A stretch of 64,000 nucleotides of DNA from Pseudomarimonas salicorniae (GCF_023156535.1 NZ_JALNMH010000001.1:186001-250000); one strand, 5' to 3'. Positions 43,324 to 52,383 are shown, counted from the first letter of the stretch. Notes: generated by a model from the sequence alone, not told the origin. Numbers and translations: made by a program.

Positions 43324-45261
43324 ATGATGCGCGCACTGTTTCTATCCGCCTGCCTGCTCGGGCTGCCATCGCTGGCAGCGGCGGTTCCGCCGATCGGGGA
43401 CTTCTTCCGCTACGTCGAGTTCCGCGACATCCGGATCTCGCCCGATGGCAAGCACCTGGCCGCCACGGTGCCCGACGAGGACACCCAGGCGCTGGTGGTC
43501 TTCACCCGCGAGAACCGCAAGGTCACCGGCGTCGCCCGCTTCGAGGACGATCGCGAGGTAGCCAGCTTCGAGTGGGCTTCAAGCAAGCGTCTGGCGTTCA
43601 CCATGAACGACCGCCTCGGCAGCCTGGTGCGTCCGATGACCCGCGGCGAGCTGCTGTTCATGGACGTCAACGGCAAGGACCGCGCCGCCTACGCCGGCGG
43701 CAACCGGGCCAGCCAGCTGACCCACCCGCTGCCCGAGGACCAGGACCATGTCGTGGTCACCGACTACCTGCCGAGCACGCGCCGCGAGGAAGCCGACGTC
43801 GTCCTCTACAAGGTCAACGCCAAGACCGCGCAGGGTCGGGTGCTGGCCTATTCGCCGGTGCCCAATGCGTTCTTCCTGGTCGACAACGAGGGCAACCCCC
43901 GGGTCGCCTCTGGCGTCCGCGGCTACAACCAGGGCGAGGTCCACTACTACAACGCCGAGAGCAAGGAGTGGAAGCTCATCCATGAGCAGGCCAAGTCCGA
44001 GCAGGACATGTACCCGGTGCGCATGCACCCGGACGGCGTGCGCTTCTACGCGATGATCACCCACGCGAGCGGCACCAACGGCGCCTACCTGGTCAGCCCC
44101 AGCGGCGAGACCCAGCTGATCGCCCGCGACGAGGTCTCCGACCCGACCACGCCGGTCTACTCCACCGACGGCAACGAGCTGATCGCCATCGACTTCCTCG
44201 CCGCCGAACCGCGGCGGGTCTACGTCGACCCCACCCATCCCGACTCCAAGCTGCTGGCCGGCCTCGAAAAGGCCTTTCCCGGCCAGTGGGTCAACCTGAC
44301 CAGCAGCACGCTGGACGGCAGCCTGGTGGTGTTCCTGGTCCGCAGCGACCGCAACCCGGGCGAGTTCTACCTGTTCAACCGCAAGACCGGCCAGGCCACC
44401 TACCTCGCCGCCCGCTCGCAGTGGATCAAGCCCGAGCAGATGGGCGTGATGAAGGCGATCAGCTACACCGCGCGCGACGGCGTCAGGATCCACGGCTGGC
44501 TGACCCTGCCGCCGGGGGTGAAGGAGGCCAAGGGCCTGCCGCTGATCGTCAATCCGCACGGCGGCCCCTACGGCCCCTACGACGCCTGGGGCTTCCAGCG
44601 CGACGTGCAGCTGCTGGCCAGCCGCGGCTACGCGGTGCTGCAGCCGAACTTCCGCGGCTCGGGCGGCTTCGGTCGGCCCTTCGAGCGCATGGGCTACCGG
44701 CAGTGGGGCGGCACCATGCAGGACGACGTCACCGACGCCACCCTCTGGGCGATCGAGCAGGGCATCGCCGACAAGGACCGCATCTGCCTCTACGGCGGCA
44801 GCTACGGCGCCTATGCCTCGCTGATGGGCGTGGCCAAGGAGCCGGACCTGTACCAGTGCGCGATGGGCTTCGTCGGCGTCTACGACCTCGACATGATGTA
44901 CCGCCGCGGCGACATCCGTGAGCGCGACTCCGGCGTGGACTATCTGGAGGAGGTGCTGGGCCGCTCGAAGGAGGACCTGACCAAGGGCTCACCTGCCCAG
45001 CAGGTGGCCAGCATCAAGGTGCCGCTGATGATCGTCGCCGGCGCCAAGGACCGCCGCACCCCGCCCGCGCAGAGCGAACTGCTGGTGAAGAACCTGAAGG
45101 AAGCCGGCAAGGGCAACCTGGTCGAGGAGTTCTACGTCGAGAAGGGCGAGGGCCACGGCTTCTACAAGGTCGAGAACAACGTCAAGCTCTACAGCAAGAT
45201 GCTGGCCTTCTTCGACCGCCATATCGGCTCTGGCAAGGCCAAGGCCGACCCGGCACCGTGA
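43324..45261 (+). CDS. Secreted S9 (prolyl oligopeptidase) family serine peptidase
   Basis: This 645-residue protein has a signal peptide (LFLSACLLGLPSLAAA), an N-terminal beta-propeller (about 25-370; FRDIRISPDGKHLAATV, SPSGETQLI), and an alpha/beta-hydrolase domain (about 380-640). Catalytic residues lie in YGGSYGAYASLMG (Ser), GAKDRRTPPAQ (Asp) and GEGHGFYKVEN (His). The TSSTLDGSLVVFLVRSDRN stretch is typical of dipeptidyl/acylaminoacyl peptidases of Lysobacterales. GGGGGA precedes the ATG. It ends 6 bp from the convergent birA. Confidence 0.92.
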   Translation: MMRALFLSACLLGLPSLAAAVPPIGDFFRYVEFRDIRISPDGKHLAATVPDEDTQALVVFTRENRKVTGVARFEDDREVASFEWASSKRLAFTMNDRLGSLVRPMTRGELLFMDVNGKDRAAYAGGNRASQLTHPLPEDQDHVVVTDYLPSTRREEADVVLYKVNAKTAQGRVLAYSPVPNAFFLVDNEGNPRVASGVRGYNQGEVHYYNAESKEWKLIHEQAKSEQDMYPVRMHPDGVRFYAMITHASGTNGAYLVSPSGETQLIARDEVSDPTTPVYSTDGNELIAIDFLAAEPRRVYVDPTHPDSKLLAGLEKAFPGQWVNLTSSTLDGSLVVFLVRSDRNPGEFYLFNRKTGQATYLAARSQWIKPEQMGVMKAISYTARDGVRIHGWLTLPPGVKEAKGLPLIVNPHGGPYGPYDAWGFQRDVQLLASRGYAVLQPNFRGSGGFGRPFERMGYRQWGGTMQDDVTDATLWAIEQGIADKDRICLYGGSYGAYASLMGVAKEPDLYQCAMGFVGVYDLDMMYRRGDIRERDSGVDYLEEVLGRSKEDLTKGSPAQQVASIKVPLMIVAGAKDRRTPPAQSELLVKNLKEAGKGNLVEEFYVEKGEGHGFYKVENNVKLYSKMLAFFDRHIGSGKAKADPAP

Positions 45262-45267
45262 GCCGCT

Positions 45268-46011
45268 TCAGCCTGCGTCCGCCGGGCGCAGGCTGACCTC
45301 TCCGGCGGCGCAGCAGAACTCGCCGCCGGCATCGGCAAGGCGCAGCCGGCCATCGTCGGCCACGCCCAGCACGCGCGCCTCACAGCGCGCTCCGGCTGAC
45401 AGCCTGACCACGCGCCCGAGCAGCGCATCGAGGGCCTCCCAGCGTGGCCTGAGCGGGGCGAATCCGGACACGCAGAATGCGTCGATCACCTTGCCCAACG
45501 CCGGTAGCAGCCGCTCGAGCAGTGCCTCGCGCGCCAGCGCATGACCGAGTGTGGCCATGTCGATGGCCGGCTGCCCCACATCCAGCTCCGCCGGCAGGCG
45601 CAGGTTGAGGCCAAGGCCCATCACCACCTCGCTACGGGCGTCGCGGCCGGGCGCGATTTCGATCAGGATGCCGCCCAGCTTGCGCCCGCGTGCCAGCAGG
45701 TCATTCGGCCACTTCAGCCCGACCTCTTCCGCACCCAGCCCGCGCAGGGTCTCGGCGACGCCGATGCCGACGGCCAGGCTGAGCCCGCCGAGCGCACGGG
45801 CCGGCAACGGCAGCCTGGCAAACAGGGAAAGATAGAGGTTGGCACCCGGCGGCGAATGCCAGCTGCGGCCCTGCCGACCGCGTCCGGCGGTCTGCGCGTC
45901 GACCACCAGGGCGTAGCGGTCCGGGAGCCGCTCTGAGCGGCGCAGCAGCTCGCTGTTGCTGGAGTCGCACACGGCCTGCCATTCCAGCGGCCAGCCACCG
46001 ACCTGCTTCAT
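45268..46011 (-). CDS. birA: Biotin-protein ligase, class I (no DNA-binding domain)
   Basis: This 247-residue enzyme makes biotinyl-AMP and attaches biotin to AccB. Motifs: SSNSELLRR, DAQTAGRGRQGRSWHSPPGA (biotin/ATP loop), GLKWPNDLLARGRKLGGILIE, and GLGLNLRLP. A small C-terminal SH3-like domain follows (LLGRVVRLSAG). The N-terminal helix-turn-helix of E. coli BirA is absent, so it cannot repress biotin genes. It lies 3 bp after plsY. Confidence 0.95.
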   Translation of the reverse strand: MKQVGGWPLEWQAVCDSSNSELLRRSERLPDRYALVVDAQTAGRGRQGRSWHSPPGANLYLSLFARLPLPARALGGLSLAVGIGVAETLRGLGAEEVGLKWPNDLLARGRKLGGILIEIAPGRDARSEVVMGLGLNLRLPAELDVGQPAIDMATLGHALAREALLERLLPALGKVIDAFCVSGFAPLRPRWEALDALLGRVVRLSAGARCEARVLGVADDGRLRLADAGGEFCCAAGEVSLRPADAG

Positions 46012-46014
46012 CGC

Positions 46015-46644
46015 TCAGCGCCGCCGCAGCCGGCCGATCAGGCGGGCCTTCTCGAAACGATGCTCGGTGCCGGCGCGCAGCCGGGCCAGGTTGCTGCGAT
46101 GGGTGTAGAGGATGAACAGCGCCGCCGCCACGGCGAAGCCCAGGCGCAACCCGGGCGAGGGGCCGGGATCGAACCAGGCCCAGGGAACCAGGGCGACCGC
46201 GGCAAGAATCGTCGACAGGCCGACATAGCCGGTGGCCAGCAGGCAGAGCACCCAGACGCCGAGCAGCACGGGCACCGACATCGGCCACATCACCAGCAGG
46301 CCGCCGATCAGGGTGGCCGCCCCCTTGCCGCCGCGCAAGCCGTAGAACACCGGCCAGACATGTCCCGCCACCGCCAACAGGACGCAGCCTGCCACGGCCT
46401 GTTCCAGCGGCAGCGGCGCACTGCCCAGCCAGACCGGCAGGCAGGCCGCGAGGGCGCCCTTGCCGATGTCGATCAGCACCACGCCCAGCGCGAAGCGCCA
46501 GCCGCGGGTTCGAAAGGCGTTGGTGCCGCCAGCGTTGCCGCTGCCCTGGGTGCGGATGTCGAAGCCCTGCAGACGTCCCAGCAGCAGGGATCCGGACAGC
46601 GAGCCGAGCAGGTAGGCGGCCAGAAGGCAGAGGGCGAGGATCAC
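46015..46644 (-). CDS. plsY: Acyl-phosphate:glycerol-3-phosphate acyltransferase PlsY
   Basis: This 209-residue membrane enzyme transfers an acyl group from acyl-phosphate to glycerol-3-phosphate. Motifs: AAYLLGSLSGSLLLGRLQGF, the Ser-Gly-Asn region TQGSGNAGGTNAFRT, AGHVWPVFYGLRGGKGAATL, and five to seven membrane helices. GTG start. Its direct upstream neighbour is a fatty-acid-kinase-like fusion that could supply the acyl-phosphate. Confidence 0.96.
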   Translation of the reverse strand: MILALCLLAAYLLGSLSGSLLLGRLQGFDIRTQGSGNAGGTNAFRTRGWRFALGVVLIDIGKGALAACLPVWLGSAPLPLEQAVAGCVLLAVAGHVWPVFYGLRGGKGAATLIGGLLVMWPMSVPVLLGVWVLCLLATGYVGLSTILAAVALVPWAWFDPGPSPGLRLGFAVAAALFILYTHRSNLARLRAGTEHRFEKARLIGRLRRR

Positions 46645-46704
46645 GACTGCAGTGTCGTCATGGGTGAATCGACCTGTTGAGCATGGAGGCGCTGGCGACG
46701 CAGC

Positions 46705-48525
46705 TCAGCGAGCAACTTCGGTTTCGACCTGGGCCGAGACCACCAGGGTGCCGGGCCCGGCGTGGGCGCCGATGGCGGGACCGGTCTCGACCAGCCAGTC
46801 GCGGCTGATCGGCAGCCGCTGGCGCAGGGCGGCCAGCAGGGCCTCGGCCTCGGCCGGCGCATCACAGTGGCCGACCATCACCCGCCACTGCGGCGCCCGC
46901 GGCAGGCGACGCTCGACATAGCGGGCGAAGCGTTCGGGCACCCGGGCGCCGCCGAACAGGGCACCGGCCACGGAGAGCTTGCCGCTGGGCTTCATCCGGG
47001 CGATCGCGGTCAGCCCGAAGCGGCTGGCCAGCGGCAGGACCCAGCCCGGTACCCGGCCGCCGCGCACGGCGTGGCTGATGTCGCGGGCCGCGGCGAAGGT
47101 GAAGGTCTTCGGGCCCAGCGCGTCCAGCCTGGCGCGGATGTCGGCCACCCCGGCCCCGCGCCGGGCCAGCTCGGCCGCGGCCATGACCAGCAGGGCCTGG
47201 CCGCAGGAGGCCTGGACGCTGTCGATCACCGTGACGCGCGTCCCCCCGCAGCGCTCGGCCGCCGCCTCGCCCGACTGCAGGGTGCCGCTCAGCTGCCGGG
47301 AAAGGCCGATGTAGACCACCTCCTCGGCGTGGGAAAGGAGCAGCTCGAACTGGCGGCGGAAATCCCCGGGCGGCGGCTGCGAGGTCTGCGGCAGGACGCC
47401 GCCACCGCGCAGCCGGGCATAGAACTCGGCGTTGCTCAGCGAGACCCGGTCGAGGAAATCCTCGGCGCCGAAACTGACCCGCACCGGGACCACGTCGATG
47501 GGCAGCTGCTCGGTGATCCCGGCGGGCAGGTCGGCGGCCGAATCGGTGACGATGGCGACCTGGCCCTGCCGCTGGGTGGCGCGGAACTGGGCGCGCATGT
47601 CCTCGGCCTTGCGCGCGCTGACCGCGCCGAAGTCGCCGGCGATCTCGAACATCCGGCCCGGATCGGCCACGTGGGCATGCAGGCGGACCCGCCGCGCCGT
47701 CCCCGCCACCACCACGCTGGCCGCACCGCTCTGCTGCAGCATGCGCTGCAGGGCCTGACGGTCGATCGCCTCGGCCTCGATCAGGCACTCGCTGCACCAC
47801 GGCCGGCTGGCGTCGGCCTCGTCGTGCCAGTGGTCGCCGGCAAATTCTTGGGTGTTGCCGAGATCCGGCGGCGCCGGTCGCAGTTCGCGGCGGGCGATGA
47901 AGCCGTGGATGCCCTCGATGAGATCGACGAAGCCCTGGGCTCCGGCGTCGACCACGCCGGCCTGGCGCAGCACGGCCAACTGCCTGGGCGTTTCCGCCAG
48001 CGCCTCGCGGGCCTTGTCCACGGCGTGGCCGAACCAGGCATTGAGGTCGCGTCGCGGCGCCTCCAGGGCCTCGGCAAAGGCCCGGATCACGCTGAGGATG
48101 GTCCCCTCGCGCGGCTGTGCCAGCGCCCCGCGCGCCTGCTCCGATCCGGCGCGCACCGCCCGCGCAATCCGCGCCGAGCTGAGCTGGGCGGCATCGCCCA
48201 CCGCCTCACTGGCGCCGCACAGGAACTGCGCGAGGATCGCGCCCGAATTGCCCCGCGCCCCGTCGATGGCGTCATCCGCCACCGCCCGCAGCAGGGCCCC
48301 CGCCGAGCGGCTGCGGCGGCTGAGGCTGCCGCTGAGCACGGCATTGAGGGTGAAGGCGAGGTTGCTCCCGGTATCACCGTCCGGCACCGGGAAGACATTG
48401 ATCCGGTTGAGCAGCTCGCGCCTCTCGATGACCCGGCGCATGCCGGCAATAAGCGCCCGCCGCAGTCCGATCGCGGAGACCCGCGGGCCTTGTTCGAAGG
48501 GGATGTCGTGGGAAATGGCAGCCAT
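46705..48525 (-). CDS. DhaL(DAK2)-DegV fusion resembling fatty acid kinase FakA joined to FakB
   Basis: This 606-residue protein combines two parts. Residues about 15-215 are a DhaL-type kinase domain (NRINVFPVPDGDTGSNL with Asp49/Asp51, and RGNSGAILAQF at 91-101), followed by a FakA-like middle domain (about 240-315; WCSECLIEAEA and VRLHAHVADPGRMFE with His283/His285). Residues about 323-600 are a DegV domain, the lipid-binding FakB fold (VAIVTDSAADLPAGI, YIGLSRQLSGTLQSGE, DSVQASCGQALLVMAAAEL). In Firmicutes FakA phosphorylates a fatty acid held by FakB; here both are one chain. plsY follows 60 bp downstream. The enzymatic function is inferred. Confidence 0.85.
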   Translation of the reverse strand: MAAISHDIPFEQGPRVSAIGLRRALIAGMRRVIERRELLNRINVFPVPDGDTGSNLAFTLNAVLSGSLSRRSRSAGALLRAVADDAIDGARGNSGAILAQFLCGASEAVGDAAQLSSARIARAVRAGSEQARGALAQPREGTILSVIRAFAEALEAPRRDLNAWFGHAVDKAREALAETPRQLAVLRQAGVVDAGAQGFVDLIEGIHGFIARRELRPAPPDLGNTQEFAGDHWHDEADASRPWCSECLIEAEAIDRQALQRMLQQSGAASVVVAGTARRVRLHAHVADPGRMFEIAGDFGAVSARKAEDMRAQFRATQRQGQVAIVTDSAADLPAGITEQLPIDVVPVRVSFGAEDFLDRVSLSNAEFYARLRGGGVLPQTSQPPPGDFRRQFELLLSHAEEVVYIGLSRQLSGTLQSGEAAAERCGGTRVTVIDSVQASCGQALLVMAAAELARRGAGVADIRARLDALGPKTFTFAAARDISHAVRGGRVPGWVLPLASRFGLTAIARMKPSGKLSVAGALFGGARVPERFARYVERRLPRAPQWRVMVGHCDAPAEAEALLAALRQRLPISRDWLVETGPAIGAHAGPGTLVVSAQVETEVAR

Positions 48526-48737
48526 CCCCCGAGTCTGCCAGAGCCCCGCGGATTGGGAATGCTGCGGTGCAGCGGGTGAAGCCGCGCTGGGTCTAGAACG
48601 CGTCATGACAGTTTGCCCAGGGCCAATCCCATGACCCGTCCGACGCGTGCACGCTGACCGCCAGTTCAATCAATGCTGCCGATTGGGGCTTGCCCGGCTC
48701 AAGCGGCGCGATTGAAGCGGCGCACAGCGCCGCAAGC

Positions 48738-48912
48738 GACCGACCGAGCGAAACGTAGTGCAGCGAAGGCGCAGGGCGCGTAGCGCCCGTAGTCTTGGCA
48801 GGCGCAACGCGCCCGCCAAGACCGACCGAGCGAAACGTAGTGCAGCGAAGACGCAGGGCGCGTAGCGCCCGTAGTTGCGGCAGGCGCAGAGCGCCTGCCG
48901 CGACCGACCGAG
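48738..48912. repeat. 82-bp tandem repeat with variable hairpins
   Basis: A 55-bp conserved block (starting GACCGACCGAGCGAAACGTA, ending GGCGCGTAGCGCCCGTAGT) begins at 48738 and again at 48820; a third start (GACCGACCGAG) is at 48902. The period is exactly 82 bp. Between blocks lie different palindromes with GGCAGGCGC...GCGCC arms. The block itself contains the hairpin GGGCGC-GTA-GCGCCC. The rest of the 526-bp gap 48526-49051 shows no convincing gene. Confidence 0.85.
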
Positions 48913-49051
48913 CCCCGCCCGCGTCCGGCCGACACCACGCCTCGTCGCGGCGGAGCTACGATTGATCCCGTAGCCTGGCGATTGGATGCAACCTTTTTCA
49001 CGCTTCCTGCATCTGACCGTGCAGACGCCGAGCCACAACGGACCTGCCGCC

Positions 49052-49315
49052 ATGTCACGAAGCCTTCGCCACCTCATCCTGCTTGCCTGCCTGACCTCCC
49101 TGCCCGCGCTCGCCTCCCAGGGTCTGGACACGGCCACCGGCTGCCCCGGCCGCGTGGTCGAGGAGAAAACAGCGCCGACGGACCACGACGTGCGACCGGC
49201 TCCGGCGCCGGCGTCAGACAGCAAGGTCCGCGGCGGCGGCGGCGGCAGCGATTCCGATACCGTGCAGCGCAGTCGCCCGCGCTGGCAGAGCTTCCTGCCC
49301 GGCATGATTCGCTGA
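49052..49315 (+). CDS. Small exported glycine-rich hypothetical protein
   Basis: This 87-residue protein has a signal peptide (HLILLACLTSLPALA, cleavage after about residue 22), a disordered Pro/Ala stretch, a Gly-rich run (KVRGGGGGSDSD) and a C-terminal basic/aromatic end RPRWQSFLPGMIR. A longer in-frame ATG at 48986 is less likely because the signal peptide starts at 49052. No known domain. The RWQSFLPGM end may be an envelope-interaction motif, but this is speculative. Confidence 0.6.
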   Translation: MSRSLRHLILLACLTSLPALASQGLDTATGCPGRVVEEKTAPTDHDVRPAPAPASDSKVRGGGGGSDSDTVQRSRPRWQSFLPGMIR

Positions 49316-49429
49316 ACCGGGGCCTGCCGGAGTCACGTCCCGGGGGAACCGATCCCGTGGACCGGGGTCACAGACTCTGACAGGGCCCGCCGGCAAGGGC
49401 GCGCCGCGCCTCACTCCCGCAGCGCGTCC

Positions 49430-49458
49430 TTGTCCGGCTTTGGTGGCGACCGCATAGT
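49430..49458 (+). promoter_or_regulatory. Candidate promoter of mtfA (leaderless geometry)
   Basis: TTGTCC (49430-49435) and CATAGT (49453-49458) are 17 bp apart. The mtfA ATG at 49465 is 6 nt after the -10 box, and no Shine-Dalgarno sequence can fit. Confidence 0.4.
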
Positions 49459-49464
49459 CAGCCC

Positions 49465-50235
49465 ATGATCCTGCGCTGGCTGGGCTTGGCCCCTCCCCCC
49501 TCTGAACCCATTGCTGACCCGCTCTGGCGGCGTGCGGTGCGCCGCGCCTGGCTGATCCGCTGGTTGGCGCCCGCCGACCAGGCCATCCTGCGTCAGCGCT
49601 GCGAACGGTTTCTCGCCTGCAAGGCCATCACGCCGGCGGGCGGGTTCGAGATGAGCCCGCTGCGCCGGGTCCTGGTCGCGGCCCTGTGCTGTCGCTCGAC
49701 CCTGCGCCTGCCCGAGGACTGCCTGGATGGCTGGCACGAGGTGATCGTCTATCCGGGGCAGTTCCGGGTCCGCCGCCACGAGACCGGCGAGCATGACGGT
49801 GTGGTCCACGAATGGGATGACGATCTGGCCGGCGAGGCCTGGGAACGCGGTCCGATCGTCCTGTCCTGGGCCGATGTCCTGGCCGACCTGCGCCAGCCGG
49901 AGCCCGGCTTCAACGTGATCATCCACGAGATCGCGCACAAGCTCGACGCGCTGGACGGCCCGATGAACGGGACGCCGCCACTGCGCGACGCGGCCACCCG
50001 GCGCAGCTGGGTGAGCGCCTTCCAGGCGGCCTTCGACGACCTCAATGCGCGTCTGGACCGCGACGAGGAAACGCCGATCGACCCCTATGCCGCCGAGTCA
50101 CCGGACGAGTTCTTCGCCGTGGCCAGCGAATACCACTTCACCGCCGACCGGCAGCTGGCCGCCTGCTATCCGGAGGTGGCAGCCCTGCTGGAGGCTTTCT
50201 ACGGGCCGGCGCCGCGGCGCCCCGCACCCGGCTGA
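49465..50235 (+). CDS. mtfA: MtfA-family zinc-dependent peptidase
   Basis: This 256-residue protein matches MtfA (Mlc titration factor A), a gluzincin-type aminopeptidase that in E. coli binds the glucose repressor Mlc. The zinc site is NVIIHEIAHKLDALDGPMNG, followed by the third ligand region ESPDEFFAVASEYHF. Other marks: LRLPEDCLDGWHEVIVYPGQF and GPIVLSWADV. No Mlc is in the window. The last 37 bp overlap the convergent ctpA gene. Confidence 0.92.
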   Translation: MILRWLGLAPPPSEPIADPLWRRAVRRAWLIRWLAPADQAILRQRCERFLACKAITPAGGFEMSPLRRVLVAALCCRSTLRLPEDCLDGWHEVIVYPGQFRVRRHETGEHDGVVHEWDDDLAGEAWERGPIVLSWADVLADLRQPEPGFNVIIHEIAHKLDALDGPMNGTPPLRDAATRRSWVSAFQAAFDDLNARLDRDEETPIDPYAAESPDEFFAVASEYHFTADRQLAACYPEVAALLEAFYGPAPRRPAPG

Positions 50236-51560
50236 GCGCGGAAGACGACCAGGCCCTTGAGCAGGTTGACCGCCTCCTGCAGGGCGTAGTCGTCCTCTTC
50301 CGCGGCCGACTCGGCAGCCGGCGCCGATGACTGTTCGCCAGCCAGATGCCCCGGCAGGTCCCGCTCGCGCAGGGCGCGATCGCGGGCGCCGCCACTGAGC
50401 CGCGCACCGACCGGCAGGCTGACGTCCGGGCGGATACCCGAGGCCTGGATCGAGCCACCCTTGGGCATGTAGTAGCGCGAGGTGGTGAGCTTCAGCGCAT
50501 CGCCGTTGTCGATCGGCAGGACGGTCTGGACCGAGCCCTTGCCGAAGCTGTCCTGACCCATGATCAGCGCCCGACGGTGGTCGCGCAGGGCTCCCGCAAC
50601 CACCTCGGCCGCCGAGGCCGTCCCGGCATCGATCAGGACCACGATCGGGGCGCCGTCGAGTACGTCGCCGCGACGCGCGCGGTATTCGCTGGTGGCATGG
50701 CCAAGGCGACCGCGGGTGCTGACGATCAGGCCGCTGTCGAGGAACAGGTCGGCGCTGGCCACGGCCGAGGTCAGCAGACCGCCGGGATTGCTGCGCAGGT
50801 CGAGCACCATGCCGTCGATGCGCCGCTTGCCGGCCATCGCCTCAAGCTGGCGGCGCATCTCCTCGGCGGTGTCGTTGTGGAAGATCGCCACCCGCACGTA
50901 GGCCAGGCCATCGTCGATCCTCCGCGAGCGCACGCTGGCGATGCGGATGGTCTCGCGGGTCAGGGTCATCTCGATCGGCTCGGCGACCTGGTCGCGCATG
51001 ACGGTCAGACGGATCTCCGTCCCGGGCTCGCCGCGCATCGAGTCCACCGCGGCATCGACGTTGTCGGCGCGGATAACCTCGCCGTCGATCTTGATGATGG
51101 TGTCGCCCGGGCGGATCCCGGCGCGCGCCGCGGGCGTGTCGTCGATCGGCGCGATGACGGTCAGGCTGCGGTCGGGATTCTGGAACACCTCCAGGCCGAG
51201 GCCGTTGTAGGCGCCCTCGGCCGCCTCGTCGAGGCTGCGGGTCTGCGCCGCATCGAGGTAGGTGCTGTGCGGATCGAGGTCGGCGAGCAGGCCGCGGATC
51301 GCAGCCCGCATCAGGGTGGCGTCGTCGACCGGCTCGACATAGGCCTGCTTGACCGCGCGGAACACCGAGACGAAGCGCCGGATCTCCTCGACGCTGACCC
51401 GGCCATCCTCGACCGCAAGGGCGCGCTGATCGGGCGCCGGGCGGTCCTCGGCCGGGGTGGCCTCGGGCAGGGCCTCCGGGGCTTCCACGGCCTCGGTTTC
51501 GACGCGCTGGGCCGCGGCCAGGGCCGGGAGCAGGCAGAACATCAGCAGGATGTGTCGCAT
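50199..51560 (-). CDS. Carboxyl-terminal processing serine protease (S41, CtpA)
   Basis: This 453-residue periplasmic protease has a signal peptide (MFCLLPALAAA), an N-terminal helical segment, a PDZ domain (about 125-195; GLGLEVFQNPDRSLTVIAPI, GIRPGDTIIKIDGE), and the S41 catalytic domain with DAGTASAAEVVAGALRDH (Ser) and GQDSFGKGSVQTVLP (Lys dyad). The C-terminus YALQEAVNLLKGL is usual. Such proteases trim envelope proteins and murein hydrolases. In many relatives ctp follows gpmI-envC; here it is about 10 kb away. Confidence 0.93.
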   Translation of the reverse strand: MRHILLMFCLLPALAAAQRVETEAVEAPEALPEATPAEDRPAPDQRALAVEDGRVSVEEIRRFVSVFRAVKQAYVEPVDDATLMRAAIRGLLADLDPHSTYLDAAQTRSLDEAAEGAYNGLGLEVFQNPDRSLTVIAPIDDTPAARAGIRPGDTIIKIDGEVIRADNVDAAVDSMRGEPGTEIRLTVMRDQVAEPIEMTLTRETIRIASVRSRRIDDGLAYVRVAIFHNDTAEEMRRQLEAMAGKRRIDGMVLDLRSNPGGLLTSAVASADLFLDSGLIVSTRGRLGHATSEYRARRGDVLDGAPIVVLIDAGTASAAEVVAGALRDHRRALIMGQDSFGKGSVQTVLPIDNGDALKLTTSRYYMPKGGSIQASGIRPDVSLPVGARLSGGARDRALRERDLPGHLAGEQSSAPAAESAAEEDDYALQEAVNLLKGLVVFRAQPGAGRRGAGP

Positions 51561-51646
51561 GACTCCATTATGCAGCGGCTGTGCCGCGGCGCGCTGAACG
51601 CCGTCGGTGGATCAGCGCGCCCGCAGCGGCCCCCGCGGGAGGCGAC

Positions 51647-52291
51647 TCAGCCGTCGCCGGCCCTGGACAGCGCCGGATTCAGGCTGTACTGGCCGAAGAT
51701 CGCCGCTTCGCCGAGCACGTGTCCCTGCATCGCCCGCTGCAACGCACCGGCGTCGAAGCCCTCTTCGAGACCGAGACGCTCGACATCCAGCGCGTAGATG
51801 CGGAAGAAGTAGCGGTGCGGCAGGCTGTCGTTGAATGGCGGGCAGGGTCCGTCGTAGCCGAGGTAGGTGCCGGCCATGGCCTCGTCGCCGGCGAACCAGC
51901 CTGTGTAGTCGTTGCGCCCGTGTACGCTGCCTGCCGGGCCGGGCGGCGAGGTCTTGCCACGCGCCGTCACGCCATCGCTGCAGGCACCGGCGGCCAGCTC
52001 GCGGGTGGCAGCCGGCATGTCGGCGATCAACCAATGGGTGAAGTCGATCCGGGGCAGCTCGGCCGGCACCGTGCGTCCGGCCTGGTTGACGTCGTCGCCG
52101 CGCGAAGGCACGTCGGGGTCGACGCACCACAGGGCGAAGCTGCGCGTACCCTCGGGCACCTCGTCCCAGGCCAGATGCGGGCTGCGATTGGCGGCCAGCA
52201 CGCAGGGCTCGCCGGCGTCCCCGGGTCGTCCGAAGGCGAACTCGGCGGGAATCCGCTTGCCCTGCCGGAAGCTGTCACTGCGGAGTTTCAT
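51647..52291 (-). CDS. YbhB/YbcL-type phosphatidylethanolamine-binding protein
   Basis: This 214-residue protein has the PEBP fold signatures LRSDSFRQGKRIPAEFAFG, SPHLAWDEVPEGTRSFALWC, DPDVP, FTHWLIADMPAATRELAAG, NDYTGWFAGDEAMAGTYLGY with GPCPPFND, and HRYFFRIYALD. No signal peptide is seen. Bacterial members bind small anions or phospholipid headgroups; the ligand is unknown. It stands alone upstream of ctpA. Confidence 0.9.
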   Translation of the reverse strand: MKLRSDSFRQGKRIPAEFAFGRPGDAGEPCVLAANRSPHLAWDEVPEGTRSFALWCVDPDVPSRGDDVNQAGRTVPAELPRIDFTHWLIADMPAATRELAAGACSDGVTARGKTSPPGPAGSVHGRNDYTGWFAGDEAMAGTYLGYDGPCPPFNDSLPHRYFFRIYALDVERLGLEEGFDAGALQRAMQGHVLGEAAIFGQYSLNPALSRAGDG

Positions 52292-52383
52292 CGATCTGCT
52301 CCTTGCCCCGGGGCTCCCGGGGGCCTTGGCTGGAAGGCCCCCGAGGCTACCACTGCCCACCGCTTGCGCGACGTCAGTGTGGC

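Noticed and set aside
48738-48912. Possible CRISPR array
   Set aside because: Repeat units of 55 bp with palindromic spacers of related sequence do not fit repeat/spacer structure, and there are no cas genes.
48670-49305. Minus-strand frame of 211 codons over the 82-bp repeat region
   Set aside because: The translation is dominated by repeat-encoded Arg/Ala/Cys stretches and overlaps the more credible small exported protein on the plus strand.
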